Positions 16,105 to 23,908 of a DNA stretch of 29,994 bases are shown in pieces (the stretch's first letter is position 1; each line of letters begins with the position of its first letter). Position numbers and translations under genes: made by a program. Under the pieces are notes generated by a model. The model was not told the DNA's origin and searched no databases. It saw only the letters and a program-made list of their open reading frames with translations. This stretch comes from JALTBU01 sp964410645 (GTDB lineage: Bacteria; Campylobacterota; Campylobacteria; Campylobacterales; Nautiliaceae). Where the stretch lies: the NCBI GenBank assembly GCA_964410645.1, contig CAYPHV010000017.1:1-29994 (forward strand), given 5' to 3'.

Positions 16105-16653
16105 ATGGAGATAAAAGAAGAATTAAAACAGGATGAAGAATTACTGGTCAGGGTTTTTAAACTTGAAAAATTTGTAAAAAAATATAAAAAATCTTTGATA
16201 ATAGGCGGAATTATACTAGCCGTGCTGTTGGTGGGATATAAAACATACAGTTATATTCAAACACAGGAAATAAAAAAAGAAAATAATGCGCTTGATACAC
16301 TTGTGCAAAATCCAAATGATAAAAATGCCCTGGAGATATTAAAAAAGGATAAAAAATTATATGATTTATATCTTTTTCAAAAAGGTGAATTTTCAAAAAT
16401 TACAACCGGCGCTCTTCAGGCCGTTAAAGCTTATTCCCTTGCCATGCGAAAAGGAGACAAATCTTCACTTGAAAATTATTTATTAAATCCGAATTATCAT
16501 ATATTAAAAGATTCGGTGAGATTTACATTAATGAGAATTTATCTGAAAAACGGAAACAGAAAAAAGGCAAACGAAATGTTTGGTGATATTGACAGTAATT
16601 CAAGATATAAAGATTTGGGTGTTTATTTACTCCATTACGGGATAACAAAATGA
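16105..16653 (+). CDS. Single-pass membrane protein, YfgM-like by layout and position
   Basis: The product is 182 residues: an acidic cytoplasmic N-terminus of about 30 residues, one membrane helix at about 32-52 (SLIIGGIILAVLLVGYKTY), then a helical periplasmic part with TPR-like character (LKNGNRKKANEMFGDI). The next gene encodes a BamB-like lipoprotein. In E. coli the membrane-anchored TPR protein YfgM precedes bamB, so I infer that this is the YfgM counterpart, working in periplasmic chaperoning or outer-membrane assembly. The YfgM similarity rests on topology and neighbour, not on a motif. It overlaps the next gene by 4 bases (ATGA). Confidence 0.6.
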   Translation: MEIKEELKQDEELLVRVFKLEKFVKKYKKSLIIGGIILAVLLVGYKTYSYIQTQEIKKENNALDTLVQNPNDKNALEILKKDKKLYDLYLFQKGEFSKITTGALQAVKAYSLAMRKGDKSSLENYLLNPNYHILKDSVRFTLMRIYLKNGNRKKANEMFGDIDSNSRYKDLGVYLLHYGITK

Positions 16654-17618
16654 GATATATATATTTGGTGATACCTTTAATTTTTATTTTAGGATGTTCG
16701 ACTAAACAGTTTGAGCCGAAAGTTTATTTTAATAAAACGCTAAAATATCAAAATTCAAAAGAGCTTTATGGTTATACCAGGAAAAATGAAACGTTCAGGA
16801 TTTCAAAAGGATTTATTTCAACAAAAAATATATATTATGATGAATCCGGAAATAAACTTGGAAAATTTAAAAAAATAAATAAAGATTTGGCCGGAAATTT
16901 TAATGAAATTTTGTTGATTAAAGAAAAAAGAGTTATAAAATTTCCTTTTAGAGTTTACAGCGCAACAAAGAGTGGCGATAAAATAGCCGTTGTTTTTGAA
17001 AATAACGGATACTGTCTGTTTTCGCTTAAAAAAAATAAAATAATTTTTTATCAAAAAGATGATGATGCAATAAGCAGTAAATATTTAAGCGCATCCCCTC
17101 TGTTTTATAAAGATTTGATACTTTATCCTTTATTGAACGGAAAAATTGCAATAGTCGATTCAAAAACATCTTCTTTTATAAGAAATATAGACATTTCCGA
17201 TGATTCTGTTGTTGATAATATAATTTATTTAAAAATAGTCAAAGACAGTCTGTTTATGGCTACGCCTAAAAAATTGGTCCTTTTTAACCCGAATTTTCTT
17301 ATAAGCTATAAAGGCGGTATAAAGCATATTATTGATGACGGTAAAAATCTGTTTGTTTTTAATGTGGACGGAACAATTATAAAATTCAATACCAATTTAA
17401 AAAAAATAAAACAGATTGAACTTCCTTTTGCAGATTACTTAGCACCGGGAATTTGCAGGGGAAATATTTATACAGTTACAAGCAATGGGTATTTGTTAAA
17501 AATTTCCCCTGATTTAAAAGTAAAAGTTTATAAAACAGGTCAGTTTGATACAGGCATTCCGTTAAGAATAAAAGGATGCAAAATTTATAACGGTAAAAAG
17601 GTATTCTTTATTGAGTAA
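16650..17618 (+). CDS. Beta-propeller lipoprotein, BamB-like
   Basis: The 322-residue protein begins with a lipoprotein signal, MRYIYLVIPLIFILGC, with the lipidated cysteine at 16 and Ser-Thr after it, consistent with outer-membrane sorting. The rest is beta-rich with repeated PQQ-propeller-type blades: GKIAIVDSKTSSFIRNID, KLVLFNPNFLISYKGG, LFVFNVDGTIIKFNTN and IYTVTSNGYLLKISP. This fits BamB, a lipoprotein of the BAM machine that inserts outer-membrane proteins, and the YfgM-like gene just upstream supports that. Campylobacterota BamB proteins are divergent, so the specific role is a reasonable inference only. Confidence 0.65.
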   Translation: MRYIYLVIPLIFILGCSTKQFEPKVYFNKTLKYQNSKELYGYTRKNETFRISKGFISTKNIYYDESGNKLGKFKKINKDLAGNFNEILLIKEKRVIKFPFRVYSATKSGDKIAVVFENNGYCLFSLKKNKIIFYQKDDDAISSKYLSASPLFYKDLILYPLLNGKIAIVDSKTSSFIRNIDISDDSVVDNIIYLKIVKDSLFMATPKKLVLFNPNFLISYKGGIKHIIDDGKNLFVFNVDGTIIKFNTNLKKIKQIELPFADYLAPGICRGNIYTVTSNGYLLKISPDLKVKVYKTGQFDTGIPLRIKGCKIYNGKKVFFIE

Positions 17619-18441
17619 ATATCTTGAAGCTTTTTTAGAATATTTGTTAATAAACAAAGCGCTTAGTAGAAATACATATGTAGCATACAAAAGTGATTTA
17701 ACACAATTTGAGAATTTTTTAGATAAACCTGTTATAAAGGCGAATACCTCCGATATTATTTCTTTTCTTTCCAATATTGACAATAAGCGTTCTTTAAACC
17801 GTAAATTAAGCGCTATTAATTCTTTTTTTGATTTTGCGTATAAAAAAGAGTTTGTAAATGAAAAATTTAAAATAAAACAGGCGAAAATTCCGCGTTCTCT
17901 TCCAAAATTTTTAACAAAAGAAGAAATTCTAAATGCAATTGTTTCTATCAATAATAATGAGGCAAACTGGTTTGCTCTTAGAGATAAAGCGCTTATTCTG
18001 TTTTTATACGCGACAGGTCTTAGAATAAGTGAAGCTCTTAATACGAAAATAAGTGACATTGAAGATGGATGGGTAAAAGTTGAAATGGCAAAAGGGGAAA
18101 AACAAAGGGTAGTGCCTGTTGCCAATATTGCTTTAAAAGCAATAGATGAATATTTGCATAAAAGGCCTTGCAGTGAAGAAATTATTTTTGTAAACAAAAA
18201 CTGTACTAAACTCTCGCGTATCAGCGCCTTTAATATAACAAAAAAATATTTAAATGTTTCTCCTCATGTGCTTAGACATTCTTTTGCCACTTCTCTTGTA
18301 TTAGGAGGCGCCGATTTAAGGGTTGTTCAGGAATTATTGGGACATGCCTCTCTTAATACAACGCAAATTTATACCCATATTCAAAAAGAAAATTTAAAAG
18401 AAACAGTGCTTAAATATCATCCTTTGCAGGATTTGGAATGA
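17611..18441 (+). CDS. Tyrosine recombinase of the XerC/XerD type
   Basis: This 276-residue enzyme has an N-terminal SAM-like DNA-binding domain (residues 1-85) and a C-terminal catalytic domain with every active residue present: R138 in ATGLRISEAL, K161, H219 and R222 in PHVLRHSFATSL, H245 in ELLGHASLNTTQIYTH, and nucleophile Y254. Such recombinases resolve chromosome dimers at dif. The length is closer to XerC/XerD than to the longer XerH (about 350 residues) known from Helicobacter and Campylobacter. The start is a TTG, 9 bases after AAAAAGG and overlapping the previous gene by 8 bases. No dif site or att repeats were recognised nearby, and no phage genes surround it, so a housekeeping role is favoured. 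Confidence 0.85.
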   Translation: MSKYLEAFLEYLLINKALSRNTYVAYKSDLTQFENFLDKPVIKANTSDIISFLSNIDNKRSLNRKLSAINSFFDFAYKKEFVNEKFKIKQAKIPRSLPKFLTKEEILNAIVSINNNEANWFALRDKALILFLYATGLRISEALNTKISDIEDGWVKVEMAKGEKQRVVPVANIALKAIDEYLHKRPCSEEIIFVNKNCTKLSRISAFNITKKYLNVSPHVLRHSFATSLVLGGADLRVVQELLGHASLNTTQIYTHIQKENLKETVLKYHPLQDLE

Positions 18442-18731
18442 AGAATTTACTTGATTTGCTTATTAAAAATAATATTGTCTGCAGGGAACTAAATCCGGTT
18501 GAGCTTAAAACAAGAAAAAAAATAAAAGCGTTTCTTGGAGTGAATATAAAAAACGAATACTGTTTTATTTTGAAAATAGATAAAAAAAGCAAAATTTTAA
18601 AAAAAGATTTGGAAGAGATTTTATTATTAATGCCGGAAATTAATTTCAAGTATAAAAAAAAGATACTTATCACCGAAGCCGAGATTTGTCCAAAAACATT
18701 GAAATCACTTAAAAGCTGGAGAATACTTTGA
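18438..18731 (+). CDS. Small conserved-looking protein of unknown function
   Basis: The 97-residue basic protein overlaps the recombinase gene by 4 bases (ATGA) and coaX by 4 bases, so it is clearly part of the transcription unit. It has no signal peptide or membrane segment. It begins with a predicted helix (LLDLLIKNNIVCRELNP), then a beta-type segment (FLGVNIKNEYCFILKID), a helix (DLEEILLLMPEI) and a C-terminal strand-helix ending in CPKTLKSLKSW. Two short strand-turn units around a Lys-rich core could bind nucleic acid, but that is a guess. I recognise no family. Confidence 0.7.
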   Translation: MKNLLDLLIKNNIVCRELNPVELKTRKKIKAFLGVNIKNEYCFILKIDKKSKILKKDLEEILLLMPEINFKYKKKILITEAEICPKTLKSLKSWRIL

Positions 18732-19324
18732 TTTTGGCGGATATAGGAAATACAAATTTTCATATTTATGAAAACGGCGAAATTTATAATATGAAAGCCC
18801 CTAAAAAATATAATAAAAAAATTTATTATATCAGCGTGAATGAGGAAAAAGAAAAGAAATTTGTAAAATTAAATTCAAGTGCCGTTAATTTAAAAAAGTA
18901 TGTTAAATTTAATACAAATTATAAAAATATGGGCATAGACAGAATAATGGCGTGTAAAACGGTTGAAAACGGAATTGTGATAGATGCAGGAAGTGCCATA
19001 ACGATTGATATTATGAAAAATTATAAACATTTTGGCGGAATTATAGCTCCCGGAATTTTTGCTTTTAAGGATGCTTTTGCTAAAATTTCAAAAGTTTTAA
19101 ATATGAATGTGAAATTTTTTTGTGTAGATAAACCTGCCCAAAATACAAATGAAGCATTGCTTGCCGGAAGTATAGGCCTTGTAGTTAATTATATCAAACA
19201 ATATAAGGTTCCTTATTTTTTTACAGGCGGGGATGGGAAATTTTTATCTGCATTTGTAAACGGGACTTATATAAAAGACTTGGTTTTTAAGGGAATGATA
19301 AAAACTATAAAGGAAGACTTATGA
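18728..19324 (+). CDS. coaX: Type III pantothenate kinase
   Basis: CoaX phosphorylates pantothenate, the first step of coenzyme A synthesis. The 198-residue product has the acetate/sugar-kinase-fold motifs: ADIGNTNFHIY at residues 4-14 (phosphate 1), MGIDRIMAC near 72-80, VIDAGSAITIDI (phosphate 2 region) and HFGGIIAPGI. It is shorter than the typical 220-260 residues, as in other Campylobacterota. The DIGNT motif requires a start at the TTG of 18728 or an adjacent TTG, since the next ATG falls after it. It overlaps its neighbours by 4 bases on each side. Confidence 0.88.
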   Translation: MILADIGNTNFHIYENGEIYNMKAPKKYNKKIYYISVNEEKEKKFVKLNSSAVNLKKYVKFNTNYKNMGIDRIMACKTVENGIVIDAGSAITIDIMKNYKHFGGIIAPGIFAFKDAFAKISKVLNMNVKFFCVDKPAQNTNEALLAGSIGLVVNYIKQYKVPYFFTGGDGKFLSAFVNGTYIKDLVFKGMIKTIKEDL

Positions 19325-19935
19325 CAATTGCATTGCCCAAAGGCAGAATCGCTGAAGATGTTTTGACGATTTTTAAAAAAATATTTAATGAAGATTTTGA
19401 ATTTGAAAATAGAAAACTTATACTCAAAAAAACAGGATTTACTTTTTTGAATGTAAGAAACTGGGATGTTGCCACTTATGTTGAAAAACAGGCGGCTGAT
19501 ATAGGCGTTGTGGGAAAAGATGTTATTACCGAACTTAATTCGGATGTTTTTGAACTTATGGATTTGGGACTTGGAAAATGCAGAGTAAGCGTTGCCGGTT
19601 TGAGAGGAGACAACAGCTATAAAAATAAGACTCAAATAAAAATTGCAAGCAAATTGGTGAATATAGCAAAAAACTATTTTTCAAAAAAGGGAATTCCCAG
19701 TGAAATTATTAAATTAAACGGCTCTGTGGAACTTGCCCCTCTTGTAAATTTAAGCGATGTAATAGTGGATGTTGTGCAAACGGGCGGCACCTTAAAGGAA
19801 AACGGACTCGAAGAAAAAGAAGTTGTTATGACATCGACTGCAAGGCTTATTGCGAATAAAAATTCTTTTCTTACAAAAAGAGATAAAATTTTAGAAATAG
19901 CAGATAGAATAAAAGAAGCGATAAATGGGGCTTGA
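19321..19935 (+). CDS. hisG: ATP phosphoribosyltransferase, short form
   Basis: HisG joins ATP and PRPP in the first step of histidine synthesis. At 204 residues it is the short form, which lacks the C-terminal regulatory domain and needs the HisZ subunit for activity; no hisZ is in this window. Motifs seen are the N-terminal IALPKGRIAED, AADIGVVGKDVI near 58-69, and the PRPP-binding loop DVVQTGGTLKENGL at about 150-163. It overlaps coaX by 4 bases (ATGA) and the methyltransferase by 11 bases, so the three are co-translated. No his attenuator or other his genes lie here. Confidence 0.93.
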   Translation: MTIALPKGRIAEDVLTIFKKIFNEDFEFENRKLILKKTGFTFLNVRNWDVATYVEKQAADIGVVGKDVITELNSDVFELMDLGLGKCRVSVAGLRGDNSYKNKTQIKIASKLVNIAKNYFSKKGIPSEIIKLNGSVELAPLVNLSDVIVDVVQTGGTLKENGLEEKEVVMTSTARLIANKNSFLTKRDKILEIADRIKEAINGA

Positions 19936-20599
19936 GCTTTATTCTAAAATTGAAGATATGTTTTTGGACAGGGAAGCGGCTGATATTTTATGGGGTGAAT
20001 TTATTAAGATTTTAAAAGAATATCATATCAAAAATGTATTGGATATAGGCTGTGGCGGTGGAGATTTTTGTGTTTTAGCCCAAAAAGAGGGTTTTAAAAT
20101 CACAGGTATAGATTTAAGTATTTGTCAAATTAAAAAAGCAATTCAAAAAAAATGTGACTGTAAAAATATAGATGTTTGCGATTTGAATAAAAAATATGAA
20201 AGTGCGGTGGCTATTTTTGACGTTATAAATTATATGAATGAAAAAGAATTAAAAAAATTTTTCGAATGCGTTGAGGAAAAAATAAAAAAATATTTTATAT
20301 TTGATGTTAATACGTTATATGCAATGGAAGATTTGGCAGTCGGGACATTGAAAAATGAAAATGAAAATCAATTTTCAACACTTTACAGCGAATTTAAAGA
20401 CAATAAATTAATTACGGAAATTACTCTTTTTGAAAAAAAAGATTATTGCTATAAAAAAGAACAAAAAACAATAACACAATATTACCATTCTCTTGAAAAT
20501 ATTGAAAAACTTACAAAAATGACATTAAAAAAAATGATTCCTGTTTCTCTTTACGGGAGCAGGGAAGCTGAAAAACTGATTTTGGTTTTTGAAAAATGA
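19925..20599 (+). CDS. Class I SAM-dependent methyltransferase
   Basis: The 224-residue protein has the Rossmann-type cofactor site: VLDIGCGGGDFCVLAQKEG at about residues 39-57 (motif I), TGIDLS (motif II, the acidic residue binding the ribose), then NIDVCDL and AIFDVINYM where motifs III and IV fall. The substrate is not indicated; small-molecule methyltransferases of this size are common. It overlaps hisG by 11 bases, and its stop codon directly abuts the convergent nth gene with no spacer, leaving no room for a separate terminator. Family confident, substrate unknown. Confidence 0.85.
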   Translation: MGLELYSKIEDMFLDREAADILWGEFIKILKEYHIKNVLDIGCGGGDFCVLAQKEGFKITGIDLSICQIKKAIQKKCDCKNIDVCDLNKKYESAVAIFDVINYMNEKELKKFFECVEEKIKKYFIFDVNTLYAMEDLAVGTLKNENENQFSTLYSEFKDNKLITEITLFEKKDYCYKKEQKTITQYYHSLENIEKLTKMTLKKMIPVSLYGSREAEKLILVFEK

Positions 20600-21244
20600 T
20601 TATTTTGCTTTAAAAACTTTTTTGCTTATACAAAACTCATTAACAAAGCATTTATCACATTTTGGATTTCTGGCGGTGCATATATATCTTCCAAAGAGTA
20701 CAAACGCCTGATGGAGTTCGTTTAAATCTGTTTTGAAAGCGTCAACTAAATCTTTTTCAGTTTCTTTTACTGTTTTGGCGTTTGTAATTCCGAGTCTGTG
20801 GACAATTCTGAATACATGTGTGTCTACCGCCATCCTGTTTTCTCCGTCAAGTTCGATTAAAAATACGTTTGCGGTTTTGTTTCCCACTCCCGGTAATTTT
20901 ATGAGTTTGTCATATTCGTGCGGGATTGTGCCTTTATAGTCATTTTCCACTTTTTTTGCCATTTCAATGATGTTTTTTGCTTTATTGTTAAAAAACGAGC
21001 ATGAGTGTATTATTTTTTTTACATTTTCAATGTCTGCATTTGAAAGGCTTTTAGTATCCGGATATTTTTTAAACAGAGCCGGTGTTATTATGTTTACTCT
21101 TTTATCTGTGCATTGGGCGGAAAGAATAATATCAACCAAAAGTTCATAATCGTTACTGTATTTAAGTTCTGTTTTGCTTCCTTTGTAATGCTCTAGAAAT
21201 CTTTTTTTTATTTCTTCAATTTCTTTATGATTCTTTAGTATCAT
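20600..21244 (-). CDS. nth: Endonuclease III (DNA glycosylase/AP lyase)
   Basis: Nth removes oxidised pyrimidines and cuts the resulting abasic site in base excision repair. The 214-residue product has the N-terminal helix pattern LVDIILSAQCTDKRVN, the helix-hairpin-helix LPGVGNKTANVFL with the lysine nucleophile (GNKTA), the catalytic aspartate in MAVDTHVFRIVHRLG, and the [4Fe-4S] cluster cysteines C-x6-C-x2-C-x5-C close to the C-terminus (CTARNPKCDKCFVNEFC). All key residues are present. It is transcribed divergently from yebC, with 60 bases between. Nth beside peb4 and fba recalls the Campylobacter order. Confidence 0.95.
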   Translation of the reverse strand: MILKNHKEIEEIKKRFLEHYKGSKTELKYSNDYELLVDIILSAQCTDKRVNIITPALFKKYPDTKSLSNADIENVKKIIHSCSFFNNKAKNIIEMAKKVENDYKGTIPHEYDKLIKLPGVGNKTANVFLIELDGENRMAVDTHVFRIVHRLGITNAKTVKETEKDLVDAFKTDLNELHQAFVLFGRYICTARNPKCDKCFVNEFCISKKVFKAK

Positions 21245-21272
21245 CGGTTTCCTTTAAAAATGGTTTTTATAG

Positions 21273-21278
21273 TATAAT
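21273..21278 (+). promoter_or_regulatory. -10 element for yebC
   Basis: A perfect TATAAT lies 26 bases before the yebC start codon, in the divergent 60-base space shared with nth. No recognisable -35 hexamer is present. Confidence 0.5.
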
Positions 21279-21304
21279 AACAAATATTTTCGTAAAGGAG
21301 AGAC

Positions 21305-22021
21305 ATGTCTGGGCACAATAAATGGTCTAAGGTTAAAAACATAAAAGCCAAAGAAGATGCAAAAAAATCTAAGATATTTACGAAGCATGTAAGGGCTATT
21401 ACAACTGCTGCAAGAGCCGGCGGCGGAAATCCTGATGCAAATGCGGCACTCCGTTTGGCTGTTGACAGGGCAAAAGCTGATGCAATGCCTTTGCAAAATA
21501 TTCAAAGGGCTGTCGACAAAGCCACCGGAAATCTTGACGGAATAATCTTAAGCGAAGTTATGTATGAAGGATACGGGCCGGGAGGCGTTGCAGTTATGGT
21601 TGAATGTCTGACTGATAATAAAAACAGGACTGTAGCTGCGATTAGACATGTTTTTAAAAAAGCAGGCGGAAGTCTTGGCACGAGCGGAAGTGTCTCTTGG
21701 ATGTTTGAACAAAAAGGCGTCATAGTAGTGAATAAATCAGACAATAATGAAAAAGTTGAAGAAACAGCAATAGAAAACGGTGCGGAAGATATAAAAGATA
21801 TGGAAGACATATTGGTTATTGAAACAATTCCGGAAGATTTTAATAATGTGTTGGAAGCTTTGAGCCAGATTAAAGGAATTGAAATACTTGAAAGTAATAT
21901 TCAGCTGGTTGCAACAAATGAAAGTGATGTGGATGATGAAACGGCTGAAAAAGTTGAAAGATTTATTGATGCCTTGGAAGATATGGATGATGTACAGGAT
22001 GTAATTCATAATATGGCATAA
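21305..22021 (+). CDS. yebC: YebC/PmpR family protein
   Basis: YebC-family proteins are described as DNA-binding transcriptional regulators and, more recently, as translation factors that relieve stalling at proline runs. The 238-residue length is standard. The N-terminal signature MSGHNKWSKVKNIKAKEDAKKSKIF is seen, followed by TTAARAGGGNPDANAALRLA, then the YEGYGPGGVAVMVECLTDN and NRTVAAIRHVFKKAGGSLG motifs; the C-terminal half is acidic. The ATG follows AAAGGAG at good spacing. peb4 follows 16 bases later and may be read from the same promoter. Confidence 0.95.
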   Translation: MSGHNKWSKVKNIKAKEDAKKSKIFTKHVRAITTAARAGGGNPDANAALRLAVDRAKADAMPLQNIQRAVDKATGNLDGIILSEVMYEGYGPGGVAVMVECLTDNKNRTVAAIRHVFKKAGGSLGTSGSVSWMFEQKGVIVVNKSDNNEKVEETAIENGAEDIKDMEDILVIETIPEDFNNVLEALSQIKGIEILESNIQLVATNESDVDDETAEKVERFIDALEDMDDVQDVIHNMA

Positions 22022-22037
22022 AAAATAAAGGATAACA

Positions 22038-22838
22038 ATGAAAAGATTAGTTTTGGGAAGTTTAGTTTTAGCCAGTAGTGTTTTTGCAAGTAGCGATGTT
22101 TTAGCTAGTGTTAATGGAGAAAAAGTTACAAAAGCCCAGATAAATCAATTATTAAAATCTAGGAGAGTAACTTACGATAAATTACCAGTCCAATATAGAC
22201 AAAAAATATTAGATGATATTATTTCTCAAGTACTTTTGATTCAAAAAGCTGAAAAAAGTGGAGTTGAAAATACAAAAGAATTTAAAAAAGAACTTGCAAA
22301 AGTAAGAAAACAATTAGCTTTAAGGGTATTTTTACAACAAAAACTTGCTTCTATTGCTGTAAGTGAAAAAGAAGCAAAAGCTTTTTATGACAAAAATAAA
22401 GATTTAATGTTTAAACAACCAGCCGAGGTTAAAGCAAGACATATTTTAGTAAAAACAAAAGCAGAAGCAGAGAATATTATTGCTGTTCTTAAAAAAACTC
22501 CAAAAAATAAATTAGAAGCAAAATTTATAGAATTGGCAAAAACAAAATCAGTTGGACCAAGTGGTAAAATGGGTGGAGAACTTGGATGGTTTAGTAAAGC
22601 TAAAATGATACCATCATTTAGCGAAGCTGCATTTAAACTAAATATTGGTGATATTACATTAGCTCCAGTTCATACAAGATTTGGTTGGCATGTAATATAT
22701 GTACAAGATAAAAAATCTGAAGGTTATGTTCCTTTTGAAAAAGTAAAAGCAGTTATTATTCAACAATTAAAAATTAAAAAATTAAAAAAATATGTTGATA
22801 GTATAAAAGCAAAAGCAAATATCAAATATTATAACTAA
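22038..22838 (+). CDS. peb4: Periplasmic peptidyl-prolyl isomerase/chaperone (PEB4/SurA-like)
   Basis: PEB4 is a periplasmic parvulin-type chaperone for outer-membrane proteins. The 266-residue protein has a signal peptide (MKRLVLGSLVLASSVFA) and a SurA-like N-terminal chaperone region at 20-120. The rotamase domain at about 130-230 has KARHILVKTKAEAE, GPSGKMGGELGWFSK and TRFGWHVIYVQDKK. It is followed by the aldolase gene after 3 bases, the same pair as in C. jejuni. Codon choice differs from the neighbours: proline is almost always CCA and glycine GGA or GGT, as expected of a highly expressed gene. Confidence 0.88.
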   Translation: MKRLVLGSLVLASSVFASSDVLASVNGEKVTKAQINQLLKSRRVTYDKLPVQYRQKILDDIISQVLLIQKAEKSGVENTKEFKKELAKVRKQLALRVFLQQKLASIAVSEKEAKAFYDKNKDLMFKQPAEVKARHILVKTKAEAENIIAVLKKTPKNKLEAKFIELAKTKSVGPSGKMGGELGWFSKAKMIPSFSEAAFKLNIGDITLAPVHTRFGWHVIYVQDKKSEGYVPFEKVKAVIIQQLKIKKLKKYVDSIKAKANIKYYN

Positions 22839-22847
22839 GGGGTGGAT

Positions 22848-23906
22848 ATGCAATTTAGAAAAGGCGTTTTAACAGGAAGTGAAGCCAAAGAGGTTTATGC
22901 TTATTGTAAAGAAAAAGGTTTTGCTATTCCTGCTGTAAATGTAGTAGGAACAGATTCAGTCAATGCAGTACTTGAAGCTGCAAAAGAAGTAAATTTACCT
23001 GTAATTGTTCAGTTTAGTAATGGTGGAGCTGAATTTTTTGCTGGAAAAGGTATGGGTAATGAAAATTACAAAGCTTCAATATTAGGTGCTGTGAGTGGTG
23101 CTAAACATATTCATACAGTGGCTGAAGCTTATGGAGTTAGTGTGATTTTACACACTGACCATGCAGCAAAAAAACTTCTTCCTTGGATTGATGGACTTTT
23201 AGATGCAGGAGAGGAGTTTTATAAACAGACAAAAAGACCACTTTTTACTTCTCATATGCTTGATTTAAGTGAAGAAAGTTTAAAAGATAATGTATCTATT
23301 TCAAAAGAATATCTTAAAAGAATGTCAAACATTGATATGTTAATTGAGATTGAACTTGGTGTAACTGGCGGAGAAGAAGATGGTGTTAATAATACAGGGA
23401 TTGATAATTCAAAACTTTATACTCAACCAGAAGATGTAGCTTATGCATATAAAGAATTAAGCACAGTTAGTGATTTATTTACGATTGCAGCAAGTTTTGG
23501 AAATGTTCATGGTGTTTATAAACCAGGGCATGTTAAGCTTTCTCCTGAAATTCTTAAAAATTCTCAAGAATATATTAAAAAAGAATTTAATTTAAATACA
23601 GATAAACCAGTTGATTTTGTATTCCATGGCGGAAGTGGCAGTGAAGTAGAAAAAATTCACGCGGCTGTTGATTATGGTGTTGTGAAAATGAATGTGGATA
23701 CAGATGCCCAATGGGCATTTTGGAATGGTGTAAAAGGATATATTAAAAAATATAATGATTATTTACAGTCTCAAATTGGTAATCCCGAAGGTGAAGACAA
23801 GCCAAACAAAAAATATTATGACCCAAGAAAATGGCTAAGAGAAGGTGAAATATCAATGAAAAAAAGGGTAATTAAAGCTTATAAAGATTTAAAGGCTATT
23901 AAATAG
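22848..23906 (+). CDS. fba: Fructose-bisphosphate aldolase, class II
   Basis: The enzyme interconverts fructose 1,6-bisphosphate with two triose phosphates using zinc, and serves gluconeogenesis in organisms that do not ferment sugars. The product, 352 residues from the ATG at 22848, is the long class IIA type like E. coli FbaA. Motifs are AVNVVGTDSVNAVLEAA, VIVQFSNGGAEFFAGKG, the zinc/catalytic HTDHAAKK (D104, H105), IEIELGVTGGEEDGV, FGNVHGVYKPG and VFHGGSGS. AAGGGG at 22837-22841 sits 6 bases before this ATG, so the GTG at 22842 is rejected. It ends 2 bases from the convergent batD. Confidence 0.95.
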   Translation: MQFRKGVLTGSEAKEVYAYCKEKGFAIPAVNVVGTDSVNAVLEAAKEVNLPVIVQFSNGGAEFFAGKGMGNENYKASILGAVSGAKHIHTVAEAYGVSVILHTDHAAKKLLPWIDGLLDAGEEFYKQTKRPLFTSHMLDLSEESLKDNVSISKEYLKRMSNIDMLIEIELGVTGGEEDGVNNTGIDNSKLYTQPEDVAYAYKELSTVSDLFTIAASFGNVHGVYKPGHVKLSPEILKNSQEYIKKEFNLNTDKPVDFVFHGGSGSEVEKIHAAVDYGVVKMNVDTDAQWAFWNGVKGYIKKYNDYLQSQIGNPEGEDKPNKKYYDPRKWLREGEISMKKRVIKAYKDLKAIK

Positions 23907-23908
23907 GA

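Noticed and set aside
17611..18441. Tyrosine recombinase as an integrase marking a mobile element or prophage
   Set aside because: It is coupled to housekeeping genes on both sides, no attachment repeats or phage genes are near, and the size fits XerC/XerD.
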